Positions 59,178 through 64,000 of a stretch of 64,000 nucleotides of DNA are shown one piece after another. The notes under the pieces were generated by a model. That model did not search any database. It worked only from the letters and a program-made list of their open reading frames with translations, and was not told where the DNA came from. The stretch lies in contig NW_008805064.1 in NCBI RefSeq assembly GCF_000004825.1, positions 124,001-188,000 of the forward strand, read 5' to 3'. Origin of the DNA: Heterostelium album PN500 (Eukaryota > Evosea > Eumycetozoa > Acytosteliales > Acytosteliaceae). The translations under genes and the position numbers were made by a program. Position 1 is the first letter of the stretch; every line of letters starts with the position of its first letter.

Positions 59178-60784
59178 TTTTGGATTGATTTTAGAAAAAA
59201 ATAATGTTAATTATTATTTAGTGAAATAAATATAAATTATTGGTTTTGATTTTGAAATAAATAAATAAATAAATAAATAAGTTGATTAAATTAATTGTTT
59301 TAAGATTTTTATAAATATATGATCTTATTTACTAAAGTCTTAATTGTATTTGTATTTGTTGAATTGAATGATTTGAAGATTGAAGATCTCCAACTATTTA
59401 TAATTCTTTCAATTGTATGGAGTGCAAAGTGGATCTTCCTTTAGAGGTAATATTATCGAACCACTCGTAATTATTTGCTTTCCGAAAGTGGTCATGAACA
59501 CCAATACAAATCCCGATCTACTTTATTTAACCTATGCATATGCTTAACACACAACAACACTCTCATTCGATATTTTCACTTTTAAGTAAGATATATTGTT
59601 TTATAAACACCACTACTTTAAAAAAAATAAAACACTTGTCTAAATTGGGTTTCACGTTTTACGTATGTGGTCAGAACAACACCACACTACTCTTTTTTTT
59701 TGGTTTTTCCTTAATAACAACTTGACATATCATACACATTTTACACATTCGCATAATAACACAAATTAGACAAACACAATGAAAATTGTGTGTGTGTGTG
59801 TGTGTAAACTTTGTCTTCGAGTTTTGTTTGATATTATTATTATTTTATTTTTTTATCTTCTCATTACACACTATACTAATTGATATATTTCAATAATATC
59901 TGATATCTTTATGAAGTAGATAAAAATATTTTATTATCTATAGATAGCACAGAGTAGTGTGGACAATAGGAATTTCTGCGATATATTTGTAAATACTTTC
60001 CAAATTTAAATTATTTTTTACTTTTATATCAAATTGTATACCCATATGGCAGTGGAATTTCTATTTTCAAAAAACTATCTCAAACATACCTTACAAATCA
60101 GTTTAAATGTATATCATATCTGTATTCTTATCTATTTCACATTTTTATAGATTTAATATTAATTATACTTGATAAGAACTTCAAAGTTGAAGAATTGTCA
60201 TAATTATGACACTTACTTTATTACATTTTCATTCAATGTTCACTAAATACACCTAAACTATTCATTATTATTATTATATTATACAATCAAATTGAATAAC
60301 ATAAGCAAAAAATAATAATAGAACAAAAAAAAAAGTTGAGATGAAAGAAATATCGAAAATGAATGAGAAAGAATTTTTTTTTTTTAATTTATTCACCCAC
60401 TTTTAATTTAATTTAATTATTTTTGTCACACTCTTACCTACTTGAATGATTATGATTGATCAGTATATCGACAATACTCTTAAGATTTAGAATCCTGTTA
60501 TTGTATAATTTGGAATCAATATTGTAAACAATGAGCACGGGAAAGACAATTGTCTCAAGAAACATTAAATATAATATTATTATAATCTTTTTTATTTTTG
60601 GAAAGGTTTATTTATTGCTCTCGAAAGTGGTTTGATTATTTAATTTTAGTTATTGGGGAGTAGTTTGATCTTATCTATCTTATCTATTACTTTTCTTATT
60701 ATTATTATTATTTATTATTATTGAATATTATTATATGTTTATACTAGTTCTACAATTGTGATATTTGTTTAACTACTACTATTT
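59178..60784. other. Intergenic, 1.6 kb
   Basis: Upstream region of the carbohydrate-binding protein gene and 3' flank of SEC13. It contains a GT repeat near 59790-59804, GC-richer blocks near 59440-59520 (candidate enhancer) and many A/T runs. No protein or RNA gene is supported. Confidence 0.5.
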
Positions 60785-61985
60785 TTAATTATTCTCAATT
60801 TGTGATACTGGCTTCCACTCAGAGTCCAAACCTTCCTTCCAAAGAGTCACTTGATTGTCACCACACGATACAGCTAAAATATGTCCAATAACAGACCAGT
60901 TTACTCTCCACACGATATCGTCAAACTTTGGTAGTGGTTTTCCCGACCAATTACCGGCTTCGTCTTGAGTCCAAATTACAACGGTTCTGTCTTGTGAGCA
61001 TGATGCAATCTTTGATGTTGGCAATCCGATATTTGGTGCCCAAGCGACATCTCTAACCCAATCCTTATGTTCTTCCAATTGCTTTTCAAGTACCCATTTA
61101 TCTTCTGAGAATCTAAACATCAATCACAATCAAAAACTGTAAGTAAACTAAAAAATCCTAACTTATTTCTTCTCTACTACTCTACATACTTGAAAATTCT
61201 AATTAAATTATCACATGCACCGGTGACAATACGTTTGACGGGTGCTGGAATCGATTGTTGTGTAGCATTGACAAGTGATGCTGGTGTTGAAGCTGGTGCC
61301 CAAGAAATTGAATTTACACCGATTTGAGATACTGTAATCTTTTGTGGTTGTTCCCAAACATTGTCTATTAAGAATTTAGATAGATAGATAGATAGATAGA
61401 AAAGAAAAGTGTTAATTTTAAATGTCATATATCTATGATTAATTAGTTTGTTTTGTTTGTTTTGTTTGTTTGTTACCTTTAAAGTTATGAATTGAAACGG
61501 TACCATCGGAAGATGCACACGCTAAGCACAGACCAAACTCGTGTGGCGCCCATGAGATAGAGTTGACAGAGAGTTCGTGACCGGAATATTGGTGGATGAT
61601 GCTCCATTGGTTGTTGTTTGTTTCTTTCCAGATGATGACCTTTCTGTCGTACGATGCCGATGCCAATATCTTTCCAAACTTTGGATGTGCCCATGCTACT
61701 TGCCAGACTGGACCTTCGTGTCCTCTCAAGTCTGCGAGATGTACGTGGTTGTCTCCACCGACATCGAAAATCTTTATAAGTCTATCGCTCGAGCATGTCG
61801 CTAAATATTTTCCATAGTAATCGAATTGTGCATCATGAACCATATCCTCATGATGAGTATCTAAATTAACCTGTGCCTAATAATAATAATTATATGTCGA
61901 TCGATCGATCAAATCAATCAAAAATCACAATCATTAATAAGATGATCAGATCATTCATCTTCAAATCAAACTATTCTCTTACCAT
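60785..61985 (-). CDS. sec13: SEC13, COPII coat and nuclear pore WD40 protein
   Basis: Exons 61985-61983, 61876-61477, 61364-61190 and 61112-60785 encode 301 residues. The first coding exon is only the ATG; the next exon starts [17 protein letters not shown], which lines up with the family N terminus. Diagnostic stretches: [66 protein letters not shown] and [18 protein letters not shown]13 is a six-bladed WD40 propeller completed by SEC31 or by NUP145C/NUP96, and works in COPII vesicle budding, the nuclear pore Y-complex and, with SEH1, the GATOR2 complex. The GATOR2 link is relevant because ITFG2/KICSTOR is also in the window, but they are far apart and not co-regulated by any visible sign. 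Confidence 0.96.
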
Positions 61986-62959
61986 TCTCTATATTATTAT
62001 TATTCTTCTATTTATATATATATATTATGATTTACTATTATACTATTTTGTTTTATTTTATTTTATTTTAGATCTAATTTAATTTCGATAATCTATAAAT
62101 AAAAATATAATAAATTTATATTTATTTAAAATAATATAATCGACAGAAAATATGATCTTTGGATAATGTGAAAAAAGTAAAAGTGTGATAGTTCACTATT
62201 AAAAAAATTAAACTAAATAAAAAAAAAAATTTTATCAAAAAAAAACAAGTGAGTCATTCAAAATTTTTCTATGACTTAGTCTTTGACTCATTCTCTCTAC
62301 TCATGCAAACAAATAATTGATTCGTTAAATTTATATTTGTGCAAACAACAATAAAACAAATATGAATATCTGATATCTGATATTATTATATTAAATTAAT
62401 ATTTTATTGGTAAATCTTCTAAAAATATATATATATATATATATTAGTTATCTTATTTAATATATACAAATATTTAGTTCATATACTTTATTGTTGTAGT
62501 TTTTATAATGGGTTGTCTTTTAAAAGTATAATGACTGTGTATAAAAATTGAAGGTATCATCTGTTTATTTTTATTTTTTTTTTATTTTTTTTGGTAATAG
62601 CTTCAATAATATCCATAACATCATCACATAGGAATATACAAAAAAGGGTAGAATTCTATTAACTTTTTAGAAATGATATAAACAAGTTTGATCCATAAAT
62701 ATTATACAAATAAAGAACCAATATTAATTTTATTTATTGTTCAGATGATTAAAAAAAAAAAAAGTCAGGACTGTTGTTTGGGTTGGTTGGATGTTGATAG
62801 TCGTTCTTCCAATACATACTGTAAAGTTGGTTGATTGATTATTGTTGTTGGGAGTTGTATTGTCAATTTGAAAACAAAAAAAAAGTGAATTTATTGATAA
62901 TTGTTTGATGTTTGTTTTGGTTTGTTTTTTTTTTTAAAACTTTGTATTGTTGATTGAGT
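61986..62959. other. Intergenic, about 970 bp
   Basis: Promoter of SEC13 and 3' flank of VPS4. AT-rich with a TA microsatellite near 62428-62446 and poly-A/T runs. An open frame at 61873-62082 overlaps the SEC13 first intron and is spurious. Nothing else seen. Confidence 0.5.
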
Positions 62960-64000
62960 TTAAATACCTTCTTGACCGTAATCTCTTGTGAATTCTATAT
63001 ATTTATCCAAGTCCTTGGAACTAACCGATGGCTTGACAGTACGAATACTCTTGACGCAGTCGTTGATGGTGATCTCTGGCTCCTTGAGTTTGGATCCGTC
63101 GATCTCCATCCAGGTCATCTCCATGGCGTCGCGATCACCCGGTGAGCAGGGTGTGATATACTCTACGATTACATTGGGATCTTCACGCGATGGTCCACGG
63201 ATGTTCTTAAAGTGAGTTGCAGTCTGGACGGTACGGATCGGTTGCATAATGGCGTCTTTACACACGATCTGGATATCGGCACCGGAATAACCTTCGGTCA
63301 TCTCTGCCATTCTCTTGAAATCCTGTGGTGTGAGGGTATTCGGTGTGTTTCCAATGTGGATTTGGAACATCTTTATACGTGCGTGTGGATCTGGCAATGG
63401 GATATAGATACGCTTCTCGAAACGTCTTCTAATAGCCAAATCCAATCCCCAAGGAATATTGGTTGCTGCCAAAATTAAAACACCATCCGAATCATTACCA
63501 ACACCTAAATAATAATAATAATAATAATAATAATTGTTTTGTTAATGAAAAGTTTGTAATGTAAACCTATGGATCATCAATAAATATTGTATTGACATAC
63601 CATCGAGTTGAATCAAAAACTCTGTCTTGATACGTCTGGAAGATTCACTCTCTTGGTCATTACGTGATGAACAAAGAGAATCGATTTCATCTACAAATAT
63701 TACACTGTTGTTTGCTGCTCTTGCCATTTCAAAGAGTTGTTTCACCAGCTTCTCACTGTCACCAAGCCACTTGGTTACGATATCGGATGGTGAAATCGAA
63801 AAGAATGTCGAAGAGATCTCTGTTGCAACGGCTTTTGCCAAGTATGATTTACCAGTACCTGGTGGCTATATAATATATATATATATATATATTAGATATG
63901 ATTGTGACTCGACTTTGCATTGATTAACTACTTACACCATATAGAAGAATACCTTTCCATGGCTTTCTCTTTCCTGTGAACATCTGTGGGAATTTGATGG
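62960..64000 (-). CDS. vps4: VPS4 AAA ATPase, 5' end outside window
   Basis: Visible exons >64000-63936, 63865-63601 and 63504-62960. The large AAA domain has Walker A PPGTGKSY right at an exon start, Walker [13 protein letters not shown], sensor AATNIPW and arginine fingers in [15 protein letters not shown]. The beta domain and C-terminal helix that mark VPS4 are present: [31 protein letters not shown] and a final DYGQEGI. VPS4 hexamers use ATP to pull apart ESCRT-III filaments in multivesicular-body formation, cytokinesis and membrane repair. The N-terminal MIT domain that binds ESCRT-III tails must lie beyond the window edge. All visible junction phases match. Confidence 0.95.

Noticed and set aside
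1-64000. tRNA genes, retroelements, DNA transposons, CRISPR arrays
   Set aside because: No cloverleaf with a TTCGA-type B box, no reverse transcriptase, integrase or transposase motif and no regular spacer-repeat array was found by reading both strands.

Overview
This window is nuclear DNA from a social amoeba (Dictyostelia). The intergenic DNA is very AT-rich with long oligo-dA/dT runs. The introns are short (about 60-140 bp), AT-rich and bounded by GTAAGT/GTATGT donors and AG acceptors. Coding sequence is more GC-balanced than in Dictyostelium discoideum, poly-Q/N tracts are common, and several genes belong to dictyostelid families (IPT/TIG surface proteins, CBM49-like sheath proteins, F-box-like LRR-type proteins, YchF/Ygr210c GTPase, two-gene tandem arrays). 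The species cannot be fixed from sequence alone, but it is probably not D. discoideum. No transposon, LTR element, tRNA, rRNA or CRISPR array was recognised.

Layout. 1-7398 (+): 3' part of a huge multi-exon IPT/TIG-repeat gene with beta-gamma-crystallin-like modules and one in-frame TGA. 7508-7693 (-): a two-exon gene for a 40-residue secreted peptide, followed by about 1.8 kb without a clear gene. 9503-11226 (-): ITFG2, a KICSTOR subunit. 11840-16421 and 17066-21553 (+): a tandem pair encoding one polypeptide with a Sen1/UPF1-like SF1 helicase, an acidic linker and a TUT4/7/Cid1-like terminal nucleotidyltransferase. 21686-23200 (-): F-box-like protein. 23783-25339 (+): coiled-coil protein behind a perfect E2F-type site. 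25591-27145 (-): Ygr210c-type GTPase. 27962-28799 (+): small coiled-coil protein. 28927-33983 (-): nine-exon OB-fold protein resembling CTC1 of the CST telomere complex. 34594-35546 (+): KDEL receptor.

35673-38696 and 38919-41984 (-): tandem C-type-lectin/IPT/EGF/transmembrane surface proteins whose last ~975 bp are almost identical while their ectodomains differ. 42258-43920 (-): RUS1/DUF647 protein. 44297-45493 (-): acidic HMG-box-like protein. 46202-46291 (+): box C/D snoRNA. 46845-47813 (-): short-chain dehydrogenase. 48331-49878 (+): second F-box-like protein. 49984-52299 (-): long-chain acyl-CoA synthetase. 53730-55900 (-): F-box/WD40 protein with a one-base frame break in a CAA repeat. 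56855-59177 (-): highly expressed-looking secreted carbohydrate-binding repeat protein. 60785-61985 (-): SEC13 with a three-base first coding exon. 62960-64000 (-): VPS4, 5' end outside the window.

Together the genes are a mix of housekeeping functions (nutrient signalling to TORC1, ER retrieval, COPII coat, ESCRT disassembly, lipid activation) and lineage-specific surface, sheath and RNA-metabolism genes. The strongest candidate for an undescribed system is the duplicated helicase-TUTase fusion, which puts on one chain two activities that other eukaryotes keep on separate RNA-silencing or RNA-decay proteins.
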